A DNA stretch of 64,000 nt, from NCBI RefSeq assembly GCF_016887565.1, contig NZ_CP069396.1, positions 7,732,001-7,796,000 on the forward strand, in the 5' to 3' direction. The notes below the pieces were generated by a model. The model ran no database searches and was not told the origin of the DNA. It saw only the letters and a list, made by a program, of their open reading frames with translations. This stretch comes from Archangium violaceum (lineage in GTDB: Bacteria > Myxococcota > Myxococcia > Myxococcales > Myxococcaceae). The translations under genes were made by a program, and so were the position numbers. This document shows, piece by piece, positions 36,728 to 47,900 of this stretch; the stretch's first letter is position 1, and each line of letters opens with the position of its first letter.

Positions 36728-37339
36728 TCAGGCCTGGGCGGGGGCGACGTACTTGGCCACCTTTACCCGCGCCGGACGAATGATCCGATCCTTCAGCCGG
36801 TACCCCGCACGGGCCTCGGCCACCACCTTCTGGTCCTCGTCCGGATTGGGGGTGATCTCCATGTCCGTGGCCTCCGCCGTGTTCGGATCATACGGCAGGC
36901 CCACCACCTGGATTCGCTCGATGCCCGTCTGCTGCAGCTTCGACAGCAGGCCGTCTCGGATCATCTTCACGCCCTGCGCCAGCGGCGAGGACGTATCCCC
37001 TCCGCTCATGGACAGGCAGCGATCCAGCTCGTCCACCGCCTCCAGCAGCGTGGTGGCCACGTTGCCGCGCTCCACGTCCATCATCCGCTCGCGCTCGCGC
37101 GTGAGGCGCTGCTTGAACTCCTCGCGATCCTTCATCAACTCCTGGTAGGCGCGCGCCAGTTGATCCACGCGCTTCCGGGTCGCGTCGAGCTCCGTCTCCA
37201 ACCGCTGCCGCTCCACATCCGCCGCGGCCTCCTGGGCCGGCTGCTGCTCGGCGGACGTCTCGGGCGTCGCGGTGGCCGCGGCGGCTTCCTGTCCCTGTGC
37301 CTCCTGGGGCGGACCGTCGGTCCGGGGATTGCCATTCAT
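36728..37339 (-). CDS. grpE: GrpE nucleotide-exchange factor
   Basis: A 203-residue GrpE: an acidic Gln/Ala-rich N-terminus (about 1-45), a long coiled coil (RLETELDATRKRVDQLARAY ... MKDREEFKQRL), a four-helix region with LLEAVDELDRCLSM, and the C-terminal beta-wing ending AGYRLKDRIIRPARVKVAKY. It releases ADP from DnaK in the cytoplasm. It is upstream of the HtrA protease and downstream of a sigma-1.1-like gene on the same strand; no dnaK or dnaJ is within view. Confidence 0.95.
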   Translation of the reverse strand: MNGNPRTDGPPQEAQGQEAAAATATPETSAEQQPAQEAAADVERQRLETELDATRKRVDQLARAYQELMKDREEFKQRLTRERERMMDVERGNVATTLLEAVDELDRCLSMSGGDTSSPLAQGVKMIRDGLLSKLQQTGIERIQVVGLPYDPNTAEATDMEITPNPDEDQKVVAEARAGYRLKDRIIRPARVKVAKYVAPAQA

Positions 37340-37389
37340 GCGCCGAACCTAACCAGCCCTGGAGGTGTGTCAACGTACGGACGGCGGGG

Positions 37390-37635
37390 CTAGTGCTCGG
37401 CGGGCGCGGAGGGCGGCTCGGACATGAAGCCGTGATCCACCTGTCCGGTCACCTCGTCGACGATCTCCACCTGGGCCGCCCGGAGCGAGTAGTACAACAG
37501 CCACCTCTCGGCGGCCGTGAGGGTGCCGGCGGGCAGTGCCTTCTCGATCTCCTGCACGGTCAGACGGCCCTCACGCAGCCCCTTCGCGAAGAGTGCCTTG
37601 CGCGCCGTATAGCTCTTCCCGATTCTATTCTCCAC
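37390..37635 (-). CDS. Stand-alone sigma-70 region 1.1-like protein
   Basis: An 81-residue protein from GTG 37635 (AAGGAGG with 8-base spacing; GTG 37641 and TTG 37659 are alternatives). The core KGLREGRLTVQEIEKALPAG followed by LTAAERWLLYYSLRAAQVEI and VDE has the pattern of sigma-70 region 1.1 (x-KG-x-E-x-G-x-LT-x-x-EI-x-x-ALP ... GI-x-V-x-DE). In sigma factors this acidic domain mimics DNA in the polymerase channel and blocks free sigma from binding promoters. Here no other sigma region is attached. It lies 50 bases upstream of grpE on the same strand. Confidence 0.7.
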   Translation of the reverse strand: MENRIGKSYTARKALFAKGLREGRLTVQEIEKALPAGTLTAAERWLLYYSLRAAQVEIVDEVTGQVDHGFMSEPPSAPAEH

Positions 37636-37749
37636 GGCCACTCCCTCCTTCCCGGGCAAGATAATTTCGCCCTTCCAACACCGCAGAACATGCGGCGTGG
37701 AAGGGCGAAGGCAAGCCCGGAGGGCAGGCGACCAGGCGCCTGCTGGGCC

Positions 37750-39807
<2,058 letters not shown>

Positions 39808-40014
39808 CGTCTGCGCACTCCCCCTCCCCCATTCCACGCACCCCAGGTGGTACGTGGTACGACGACCCTGCGGGCAAAAGATGTTCACACTCGCCCGCCG
39901 GTCAACCCGACATGCGATACACATCCGGGTATCTGAGGTAACGCCGGAACAGCACCCGTCCATCCAGCCAGCAGCACTGCTCACCAGCTGACACCCTCCC
40001 CACGGAGGCACCGG

Positions 40015-40977
40015 TCAGCGGCAGTCCACCCGGTACAGGAGTTGGCCAGCGAACTCGGAGCCGAGCACGAAGGAGCGGCCACCGGGCAGGTAGGTGATGG
40101 CCTCGGATTGAGCCTGGCTGGGGCCGGGCACCTCCGCTACCTGTCCCTGCACGAGCTCCTCCAGGCCGCTGGCGCCGGGACGGCGCACCTCCCACACGCG
40201 GGTATAGGTGCGCAGCACCAGGCGCTGCCCCGACTCGTGGAGGTCCGCCGCGGTGGTGCGGAAGTCAACGTTCCCCGGTGCGCGCAGCTCGCCCAGGCGC
40301 GTGGCCTTCGCCACCGTGCCCGGCGCCAGCCCGTCCAGGGCGAAGACCTCGCCCAGCGAATCGCGCGCCTTGGTGATGACCGCCAGCCGGGCGGTGCGCG
40401 GCTCCAGGACGAGCGCCTCGGCGTCGTGGGGCTTGTCCGGATAGGTGAAGGGCAGCGTCTCCACGGGGACGGTGGCATCGGCCACCTGCTCCGGCTCCGG
40501 GAAGCGGAAGACGCGCACCTGCGCGCGGCGCTCGAAGTTGTCGCCGGTATCAGCCAGATAGATGCAGGAGCGCTGCTCGCCCGGAGCGCACGGCCCCACG
40601 GCGATGTCCTCCAGGTCCATCCGGGGGATGTCCTTGGGCTCCACGCCGGTGAGCGTCAGGGTGGCGCGCACCGTGCCCAGCTCATCGATGGCGAAGACCT
40701 GGAAGGTGTTGCCGGAGTCGTTGTGGGTCCACAGCACGCCCGGGTGGCGGGAACTCGCGGCGAGGCCGGACAGCTCGGCCAGCACCAGGGGGACGCGGCC
40801 GACGTCCGGGGGCTGGCCCACGACATGGGGCTCCCCATAGAGCCGGCAGCCGGGCAGGCCCTCGGCGGCTGGGTAGCGCGAGTCGGTGGTGGCGAGGGCC
40901 GCCTCGGGGCTGGACGACTTCTTCGTCGTACAGGCCCCCAGGAGCAGCCCCGTGAGCACCAGGACACGCCCGCGCAC
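40015..40977 (-). CDS. Lipoprotein with beta-propeller-like repeats
   Basis: A 320-residue lipoprotein from GTG 40977: signal VRGRVLVLTGLLLGAC with a lipobox cysteine at residue 16. The body has repeated blades with Asp/Asn-rich turns (LWTHNDSGNTFQVFAI, IYLADTGDNFERRAQVRVFR, FTYPDKPHDAEALVLEP), as in SMP-30/esterase-like beta-propellers that often hydrolyse esters or bind sugar. GTG follows the NUDIX stop by one base (TGACGTG), so translation is coupled. Function unknown. Confidence 0.75.
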   Translation of the reverse strand: MRGRVLVLTGLLLGACTTKKSSSPEAALATTDSRYPAAEGLPGCRLYGEPHVVGQPPDVGRVPLVLAELSGLAASSRHPGVLWTHNDSGNTFQVFAIDELGTVRATLTLTGVEPKDIPRMDLEDIAVGPCAPGEQRSCIYLADTGDNFERRAQVRVFRFPEPEQVADATVPVETLPFTYPDKPHDAEALVLEPRTARLAVITKARDSLGEVFALDGLAPGTVAKATRLGELRAPGNVDFRTTAADLHESGQRLVLRTYTRVWEVRRPGASGLEELVQGQVAEVPGPSQAQSEAITYLPGGRSFVLGSEFAGQLLYRVDCR

Positions 40978-40978
40978 G

Positions 40979-41386
40979 TCAGGCTTCCAGGCCCAGCAGC
41001 TTGGCCAACGTCTTCGCGTCCGCGTCGGGGAACTGGTACTTCGACATCTCATCCAGTGCCACCCAGCGGTGGTCATGCACACGCAGGTGCTGGATGGCGG
41101 ACTCGGGGCTGGTGAGCCGGCAGTGGTAGACGCGGAAGTCGATGTCGTACGTGGGGTACTCGTGATGGGTGTGGAGCGCCTGTTCCCCCACCTCCACCTC
41201 CACGCCCATCTCCTCGCGGATCTCCCGGGCGAGCGCCTGGGGATCCGACTCCCCTTCCTCCACACGGCCTCCGGGGAACTCCCAAAGCAGGGGCAACGTG
41301 GCCTTGGGAGGGCGCTGGGTGATGAGGTAGCGGCCCTCGGCGTTCTGCAGCATCGCGCCGACGACGCGGATGTGACGGCGAGCCAT
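40979..41386 (-). CDS. NUDIX hydrolase (MutT-like)
   Basis: A 135-residue protein consisting of one NUDIX domain with the full box GGRVEEGESDPQALAREIRE plus EMGVEV (Gx5Ex7REUxEExGU). Length and the N-terminal IRVVGAMLQNAEGRYLITQR match MutT enzymes that hydrolyse 8-oxo-dGTP to keep it out of DNA. ATG 41386 with AAGGAGTCCGGAG upstream; the frame extends to 41611 without homology. Coupled to the downstream lipoprotein gene. Confidence 0.92.
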   Translation of the reverse strand: MARRHIRVVGAMLQNAEGRYLITQRPPKATLPLLWEFPGGRVEEGESDPQALAREIREEMGVEVEVGEQALHTHHEYPTYDIDFRVYHCRLTSPESAIQHLRVHDHRWVALDEMSKYQFPDADAKTLAKLLGLEA

Positions 41387-41454
41387 CTCCGGACTCCTTC
41401 TCGCGCAAGCGGGAAGGCGGCGGACTAACACGGCCCGGGGCCCCAGGCCAAGCC

Positions 41455-42606
41455 TCAGGGCTCCCGTCCAGGCCCCCCGCGACGTCCCCGGGACGAACCC
41501 CGGCCCCGTTTCGAGCGGCTGGAGTCCTCCAGATCCCCCAGGGCGGCGGCACGCAGGGCGGCCACCTCCGCCACCAACTCGGCGCGTCCGAACCGATGAC
41601 CGGCGCGCCACTGGTAATCGCGGAGCGCCTGAGCCACCTCCGCCCCCGTTGCATAACGGTCCTCCCGCCGCCGCGCGAGCATGCGGTGGAGGATGGGGCG
41701 CAACCCCTCGGGCAGCGAGCCCGTCGCCGCCTCCACCTCCCGCGCTTCCAGCTGGCGCAGCCGCTTCATCAGCTCGCCGGTGCGCGTGGGGCCCAGCTCC
41801 TCCATGGTCGACAGGCGGCTGGCGCCGGCGTCCCCGCGGGTGCGCAGCTGACGGCCGAGCAGCTCCGCCTCGTGGCGCTCGGTGGCGTCCAGCAGGTGCC
41901 GCCCGGTGAGCAGCTGCAGGAAGACGAGGCCCAGGGAGAACAGATCCGCGCGCCCGTCGAGCAGCTCCATCATGGCCCGCTCCGGGGAGCTGTAGGCCAG
42001 GTCTCCGATGTCGCTGTCGCCCTCGGTGGAGATGCGACCCTCGAGACGGGACCAGGCCGCCCCGAAGTCGATCAGCTTCACCTCGCCATGCTGGCCCAGG
42101 AGGATGGACTGGGGCGTCACGTCCCGGTGGACGACGCCCAGGGACTCCCCGTCGTCATTGAGGAGCGAGTGCGCGTAGTGGAGCGCCTCTGCGACCTCGG
42201 AGGTCACATGGCAGCAGAAGGCCTCGGAGAAGGAGCGGCCCGATTTCGCGGCCTGACGCACGAGGTCACCCAGGGCAGGGCCCTCGCAGTAGTCCATGAG
42301 GAGGAGCGGCTCCGCCGGAGTGCCGGCGAGCAGCTGGACCGAGACGATGTTGGGGTGGCGCAACCTGCCGCCCAACCGCGCCTCCTCCACCAGACGCTGG
42401 TAGTCCTCCTGGCGCACGACGCGGTTGAGCCGTTTCAGGACGGTATAACCTCCCGTGCCCTGACGGTAACGCTGGCGCGTGAGCACCAGTTCTCCATGAT
42501 GGCCCTGGCCCAGCGAGCGTACGAATTCGTAGCTCGCCAGCCCGGCATCCAACACCACCGGAGACGTGGTGCGCTGGGGGTTGTCAGGGGACGACCGGAT
42601 CGACAT
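41455..42606 (-). CDS. Ser/Thr protein kinase with altered catalytic loop
   Basis: A 383-residue soluble Hanks-type kinase: Gly loop LGQGHHGEL (32-40), ATP lysine K58 in YTVLKRL, catalytic loop HRDVTPQS (160-167) and IDFG (179-182). The catalytic-loop asparagine (HRDxxxxN), which binds a magnesium ion, is serine here (S167), while the Asp residues remain; activity may be weak. The C-terminal 50 residues are very basic (SSRSKRGRGSSRGRRGGPGR), suggesting nucleic-acid or membrane contact. It has no membrane helix. It is divergent from the XRE regulator. Confidence 0.9.
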   Translation of the reverse strand: MSIRSSPDNPQRTTSPVVLDAGLASYEFVRSLGQGHHGELVLTRQRYRQGTGGYTVLKRLNRVVRQEDYQRLVEEARLGGRLRHPNIVSVQLLAGTPAEPLLLMDYCEGPALGDLVRQAAKSGRSFSEAFCCHVTSEVAEALHYAHSLLNDDGESLGVVHRDVTPQSILLGQHGEVKLIDFGAAWSRLEGRISTEGDSDIGDLAYSSPERAMMELLDGRADLFSLGLVFLQLLTGRHLLDATERHEAELLGRQLRTRGDAGASRLSTMEELGPTRTGELMKRLRQLEAREVEAATGSLPEGLRPILHRMLARRREDRYATGAEVAQALRDYQWRAGHRFGRAELVAEVAALRAAALGDLEDSSRSKRGRGSSRGRRGGPGREP

Positions 42607-42744
42607 GCGGGGAACTCCTCGGGAGGGTGTCGGCGAGATGACCCGGAAGGTAAACCTGGACCCCGGCGGTCACCAAGAACGATGACGCGGGGGGGTGCGG
42701 AAAAGTTGGGGCGCTGACCTCGAAAGTCGGGTCTACCTCGCAGA

Positions 42745-42786
42745 TGACTCTTGAAGTCACCACTTTTCCGGTTATCTTTGAAGTCA
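42745..42786. promoter_or_regulatory. Operator-like repeats before the XRE gene
   Basis: TGACTcttgaAGTCA (42745-42759) is a dyad, and ttgaagtca recurs 27 bases further on (42751-42759 and 42778-42786). They lie in the 246-base gap between the kinase and XRE genes, whose other sequence shows no gene. Confidence 0.55.
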
Positions 42787-42852
42787 GGTCGGTCCGGGTG
42801 TTCCGGGCCGTACGCCTTCTTCCAATCAACTCCTACTTCAGGACTGCACGGT

Positions 42853-43272
42853 ATGGCTCTCCCACGAGGACTGGCGGCCACCATTGGGACCGCGGCGCGG
42901 GCGGCACGAATTCGAGCCAATCTCACTCAAGAGGACGTGGCCGAGCGCGTGGGGCTGGCCACCGAGGTCTACGGACGACTGGAGCGCGGCGGAATGCTGC
43001 CCAGCGTGCCCACGCTCAAGAAGCTGTGCGAGACACTGCGAATCCCCTCGGACGTGTTGTTGGGGTTGCAGCCCGCACAGGAGAACTTCTGGACCAAGGA
43101 GGCTCCGGCCCGGCCGGTGGAGGAGCCCGCGGAGATCCGCCGGCTGGTGAGGACGGTGAAGAAGCTGGAGCCGGCCGAGTTCCGCCTGCTCAGCCTCATG
43201 GCCACCGGCCTGGTGCGGCTCAGACACATGAGACAGAGCCGGGGACAGGAGGACGCCTCGCCCTCCCAGTAG
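42853..43272 (+). CDS. XRE-family DNA-binding protein
   Basis: A 139-residue regulator with a Cro/CI-type helix-turn-helix (about 10-70: ARAARIRANLTQEDVAERVG ... YGRLERGGMLPSVPTLKKLC). The C-terminal half holds LVRTVKKLEPAEFRLLSLMA and a basic end. AGGA precedes ATG 42853; an ATG at 42751 is in frame but lies in the operator region. Likely autoregulated through the repeats just upstream, and divergent from the kinase gene. Confidence 0.85.
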   Translation: MALPRGLAATIGTAARAARIRANLTQEDVAERVGLATEVYGRLERGGMLPSVPTLKKLCETLRIPSDVLLGLQPAQENFWTKEAPARPVEEPAEIRRLVRTVKKLEPAEFRLLSLMATGLVRLRHMRQSRGQEDASPSQ

Positions 43273-43390
43273 GCCTCCCTCTCACCCCCGGGCGGCGGGC
43301 GGACGGGCGATGAAGTCGCTCCCCTGCCCTCGGGTTTCCCTGGGCAACACCCGGCCTGTGACGATAGGTAGGCCGGACCCCGGGTAACCC

Positions 43391-43900
43391 ATGACCGCCG
43401 CCCTTCTCTCATTGACGCTCTTTCTCGCCTCGGGCCAGTTCGCGCCCCAACAGGCCGGGAGTGAACCCCTCGCGCCACCTCTGGAGATGCGCGTGCAGAA
43501 GCTCGGCAAGGAGCTGCGCTGCGCCGTGTGCCAGGGCCTCTCCGTGGCCGACAGCCCCTCCTCCATGGCTCGCGCCCAGCTGGACAAGATCCGCGAGCTG
43601 GTGGCGCAGGGCCAATCGGACCAGGAGGTCCGTGACTACTTCGTGGCCCGCTACGGCGAGTGGGTGCTGCTGCAGCCCACGGCCGAGGGCGTCAACCTGC
43701 TCGTGTGGGTGGGCCCGGTGCTGCTGCTGCTGGGCGGCGCCTACGTCATCGCGCGGCAGGTGAAGCGCGGCGAGCCGTCCGCTCCGACGGCCTCCACTCC
43801 GACGGCCTCCACGCCCGCGACGCCCGCGGAGCCCACCCCGTCCACGACCGACGCCGTGGACCCGTACCTTCAGGCCGTGCGCCGGGAGCTGGATCAATGA
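43391..43900 (+). CDS. ccmH: Cytochrome c maturation thiol-redox protein CcmH
   Basis: A 169-residue protein with a signal-like N-terminus, the LRCAVCQG motif (Cys44, Cys47) that holds apocytochrome c for heme attachment, a three-helix domain with ELVAQGQSDQEVRDYFVARY and YGEWVLLQP, and a membrane helix (about 100-117). The C-terminal tail is a Pro/Thr repeat (ASTPTASTPATPAEPTPS). It faces the periplasm. It overlaps the next gene by four bases (ATGA), so the pair is co-translated. The rest of the ccm system is not in view. Confidence 0.92.
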   Translation: MTAALLSLTLFLASGQFAPQQAGSEPLAPPLEMRVQKLGKELRCAVCQGLSVADSPSSMARAQLDKIRELVAQGQSDQEVRDYFVARYGEWVLLQPTAEGVNLLVWVGPVLLLLGGAYVIARQVKRGEPSAPTASTPTASTPATPAEPTPSTTDAVDPYLQAVRRELDQ

Positions 43901-44832
43901 ACCCGCAGACGTCCACCAACTGGATTCCTGGACTCGTCGTGCTCGCGGTGGGCTTCATCGCCGCGGCGTTGTTCCTGCTCACCCAGCGCCGCAAGGGCGG
44001 GCCCGCGCAGGAGTCCGTGAAGGATGGAGCGCTCGAGGATCTGGAGAGGCGCTACCAGTCGCTGATCGAGCAGCTCAAGGAGCTGGCGGCGGACAAGCAC
44101 TCGCTGGCGCCGGAGCGCTACGAGGCGGAGCGGACGCGGCTGGAGCAGGAGGCGGTGGCGGCGCTGCGCGCGAGGGACGAGCACCAGAAGAAGCAGGGAG
44201 CGAAGGGGCCCGAGCCACGGACGGCGCCGGTGACCACGGGCTTCCTGTCGCCCCAGCTCAAGGGAGCGCTGTGGGGCGGGGGCATCGTGCTGTTCTTCGG
44301 AATCCTGGGCTACACGCTGGTGTCCGAGCAGCGCGCGCGTGGCGAGGACGACACCGCGACGGGCCGGGTGCCGCCGGGGATGGGGGCGAACGGGCAACAG
44401 CAGCCGCAAGAGGAGGACGCGGAGCTGGCGCAGGCGTGGGAGAGGCTGAAGGAGAACCCGTCGGACCTGGAGACGGCGGCGCTGCTGAGCCACGAGCTGA
44501 TCCGGCGGCAGATGTACGAGGACGCGGAGCGCGTGACGCAGCGAGGGTTGGCGGTGGATCCGTTCAACGTGGAGCTGCGGGTGCACCAGGGAGTGCTGAG
44601 GGCGGTGAGAGGAGACGAGGCGGGAGCGGAGCGGGAGCTGGTGACGCTGGTGGACACGTACCCGGACGCGCAGGAGTCGTTGCTCTTCCTGGGGGCGCTG
44701 GCGATGAGGCAGGGGAACAAGGCGAAGGCGCTGGAGTACTTCGAGCGATTCGCGGTGGAGGTGCCGGCGAACCTGCAGCCGCCGCCGTTGCTGGCGGCGA
44801 TCCAGCAGCTCCGAGGAGAGCTGGGAAGGTAA
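43897..44832 (+). CDS. CcmI-like TPR membrane protein
   Basis: A 311-residue protein: first membrane helix at about 10-28 (IPGLVVLAVGFIAAALFLL), a charged coiled coil (LEDLERRYQSLIEQLKELAA), a second helix at about 125-145 (GALWGGGIVLFFGILGYTLV), then a Gln/Asp-rich linker and three TPR repeats to the C-terminus. This CycH/CcmI layout delivers apocytochrome to CcmH/CcmF. It overlaps ccmH by ATGA. Two hairpin repeats follow in the 163-base gap. Confidence 0.85.
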   Translation: MNPQTSTNWIPGLVVLAVGFIAAALFLLTQRRKGGPAQESVKDGALEDLERRYQSLIEQLKELAADKHSLAPERYEAERTRLEQEAVAALRARDEHQKKQGAKGPEPRTAPVTTGFLSPQLKGALWGGGIVLFFGILGYTLVSEQRARGEDDTATGRVPPGMGANGQQQPQEEDAELAQAWERLKENPSDLETAALLSHELIRRQMYEDAERVTQRGLAVDPFNVELRVHQGVLRAVRGDEAGAERELVTLVDTYPDAQESLLFLGALAMRQGNKAKALEYFERFAVEVPANLQPPPLLAAIQQLRGELGR

Positions 44833-44845
44833 TGACCCGACAACC

Positions 44846-44881
44846 ACCCCTCTCCCGCCGGGAGAGGGACGGGGTGAGGGT
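44846..44881. repeat. REP-like hairpin repeat, copy 2
   Basis: acccctctcccgccgggaga followed by gggacggggtgagggt. Same core hairpin as copy 1, in the opposite orientation. Confidence 0.75.
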
Positions 44882-44911
44882 ACCGAGCATCCCAGGTTGA
44901 GCCCGTGAATG

Positions 44912-44947
44912 CCCCCTCTCCCTCTGGGAGAGGGCTGGGGTGAGGGT
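44912..44947. repeat. REP-like hairpin repeat, copy 3
   Basis: ccccctctccctctgggaga followed by gggctggggtgagggt, 30 bases after copy 2 in the same orientation and 48 bases before the large kinase gene. Confidence 0.75.
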
Positions 44948-44995
44948 CAACGAACCCGCGCCCGAGCTGTCATCCCCTGGACCTGGAGTGGCACG

Positions 44996-47900
44996 ATGCA
45001 ACCCGTGCTGGCGAAGTCCTACAGGTCGCTGCGGAAGCTGTCCGAGGGAGGAATGGGAGAGGTCTTCCTCGCCCTGACGACCAATCCGCTCCGCAAGCAC
45101 ATCGTTCTCAAGAAGCTCAAGCTGGATCCCGAGGATCCGTACGGCCGGGATCGCTTCCTGGACGAGGCGCGGATCACGTGCGCGTTGCGCCACCGGAACA
45201 TCGTGGAGGTGTACGACGCGTTCGAGAACGGGGGCGAGCTGTACCTGGAGATGGAGTGGATCCGGGGGAGGAGCCTGAGGCAGGTGGTGGACACGCTCCA
45301 CCGGCAGCCGGTGCCGCCGCGAATCGCCGGGGCGATCGTCCACGACGTGTGCCGGGCGCTGGACGCGGCCTACCGGACGGAGGGGCGAGACGGACGACCG
45401 CTGGCGGTGATCCACCGGGACATCACGCCCAACAACGTGATGGTCAGCTTCGAGGGGGTGGTGAAGGTGATCGACTTCGGTCTCGCGAGGGCGGCCAGCA
45501 CGCTCTCGGGGACGGCAGGGGTCGAGCGCGGAACGCCCGAGTACCTGTCTCCGGAGCGGGCGAAGGAGATCCTCCGGTACACGGATCCCCCGGGAGAGAG
45601 CGCGCCGGATGAAGCGCGGGAACCGGAGCCGCTCGATGGCCGGAGCGATCTCTTCTGCGCGGGGCTGTTGCTTCACGAGCTGCTCACGGGCAGGTCGCTG
45701 TTCGGCGGGCCGCCGCCGCGAGGAGACCTGACGCCCGAGGAGAGACGGGCCTGGCAGAACGAGGCCCTGCGCCGGATCGTCCGGTGCGAGGAGCCGCTGG
45801 AGGGGCTTCCCACGGAGCTGGAGCCCATCGTCCGCAAGGCGCTCGCGAGGGAGAGGGAGGCGCGCTACGCGACGGGCCAGGAGATGGCGGACGCGCTGCG
45901 CGAGGCGGTGGGAGCGGTGGAGGCCGCGGAGCTGGCGGGCTTCCTGCGGCAGTGCTTCCCGGATGGCCTGGAGAAGCTCGCGGCGTTGGAGGCGGCCATC
46001 GAGGCGGAGCCGCTGCGCCTCGTCCCCGTGCCCGAGGCACCGCCCGTCCCAACGGCTCCGCCCAGAGCGCCCGAGCCGCCCACCCAACCAGCCCGTTCAC
46101 GGAGTTGGCTGCTCGCGCTTCCCGTGCTGCTGGCCCTGGTCGCGGGAGTGGCCTGGTGGCTGTGGCCGGGCGTTCAGCCGAGCGCGCGGCATTCCACGGT
46201 GGACGTCGTGGTGGCCGACCCGCGCAACCTGGTGGGGAGCAAGGTCACGGTCATCGTGGGGGTGAACGACACCGAGGGCCGGCCCCTGCCGGAGCAGCAG
46301 GTGTGGCTCACGGTGGTGGGCGCGTCCGGGACCTCGAAGCGCTTCCAGGGAGTCAGCGAGGGGACGGGCACCGCCCGGTTCGAGTTCTCCTGGCTGGCCC
46401 CGGAGAAGGTGACGCTCTCGGTGCTCGTCAACCCGGGCCCTCGCGAGGTGCCGTTGGAGGGGCAGCCGGTGACCTTCACGGCCGGCCTTCCGGACGCGGA
46501 GAACTCCTCGTTCATCGAGGTCTCCAAGAAGGCGCCCGTCGGGGAGGAAGCCGTCTTCAAGGTGGCGCTCCGGGATGCGGGGAACCATCCGACGGCCGGA
46601 TGGGAGGTGACCTTCACCGTCGAGGGCGGCGACGACGCGCGGGAGACCCAGGTGAAGGCGGATGAGCGGGGCATCGCGGAGCTCCGCTACCGGACGAAGT
46701 GGGCGGGTGCCCGGAAGGTGGGCGCCAGCGTCGTCACGGAGAACGGGCGGCGGGAGCTGCAACCGGTGGAGGTGTCGTTCGAGGCCGGGCCACCGCACGA
46801 GCGGGAGTCCACCCTCGAGGTGCGCGTCGCGCCGAAGCCTTCCGGGAGCGAGCAGCTGCCGGTGGCGGACGGGCAGGAGCCGGTCGAGCTGGAGGTGACG
46901 GCACGGGACGAGTACGGCAACCCCGTCTCCGGTTGGCCGGTGCGGCTCGAGGTCCCCGAGACGGAGGGGTACACCCTGGAGCAGCCCGCGGTCACGGACG
47001 AGCAGGGCCACGCGAAGGGCATCCTCCGCACGACCCGGACGAAGCCGGTCCACGTCCGGGTGCTCCTGTCCGAAGGCCCCCGGCCCGTGGAGCTGGGCGC
47101 GGACGTGACGTTCGCCCCCGGGGCGCCCAACTCGAAGCGCTCCGGGTTGTTGGCGAAGCCGGCGAAGGTCACCCTGAGCGGGAAGAACCGCTCGGTGCTC
47201 ACGGCCACGGTGCAGGATGCCCACGGCAACCCCATCCCGGGGCTGGTGGTGCGATTCGAAGCCAGGGGGACGGGCAGCCGGGTCGAACCACGGGAGATGA
47301 CCTCGGACGAGGAAGGGCGCGCCTCCGTCAACCTCTGGTCCACGCGGATCGGGAAGAAGTCCGTGGTCGCGACCGTCCATCGCGCCGGGCGGCGCGAGGT
47401 GCTGTTCTCGTTGCAGGCGGAGGTCCTCTTCGAGGCGAGCGCCCCCGGCGCGGACAAGTCCACCCTGAGCGCCAACACGGAGACGGCCGCGGCGGACGGG
47501 AAGGAGGCCATCACCGTGACGGCGGCGGTCCGGGACGCGAACGCGCATCCCGTGCAGGGCCGGTACGTCCTCCTCTCCTCCAGTGACGCCGAGGGCCAGT
47601 TCGATCGGCGCCTGGGGCCCACGGATGCGCGAGGGCTCGTCACCACGAGCCTCACGTCCACCCGTGCGAAGGAGATCACCTTCTCGGCGGTGATCGAACC
47701 CCTGCGGCCCGAGGAGCAGGCGATGCCCCTCGGCGATCAGGTGACGGTGCGATTCGTCTCCAGTGCGCCCGACGCGAACCTCAGCCGCCTGACGGCCTCG
47801 GCGAGCACCCTGACGGCGGGAGAAACCAGCACGCTCCGGTTCGAGGTGATGGACGCCAAGGGCCGCCCCATCCCCGGCGCGAAGGTGCAGTGGAAGGCCT

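Noticed and set aside
43391-44832. A complete cytochrome c maturation operon
   Set aside because: Only CcmH and the CcmI-like protein are present; a kinase and an XRE gene flank them on the two sides.
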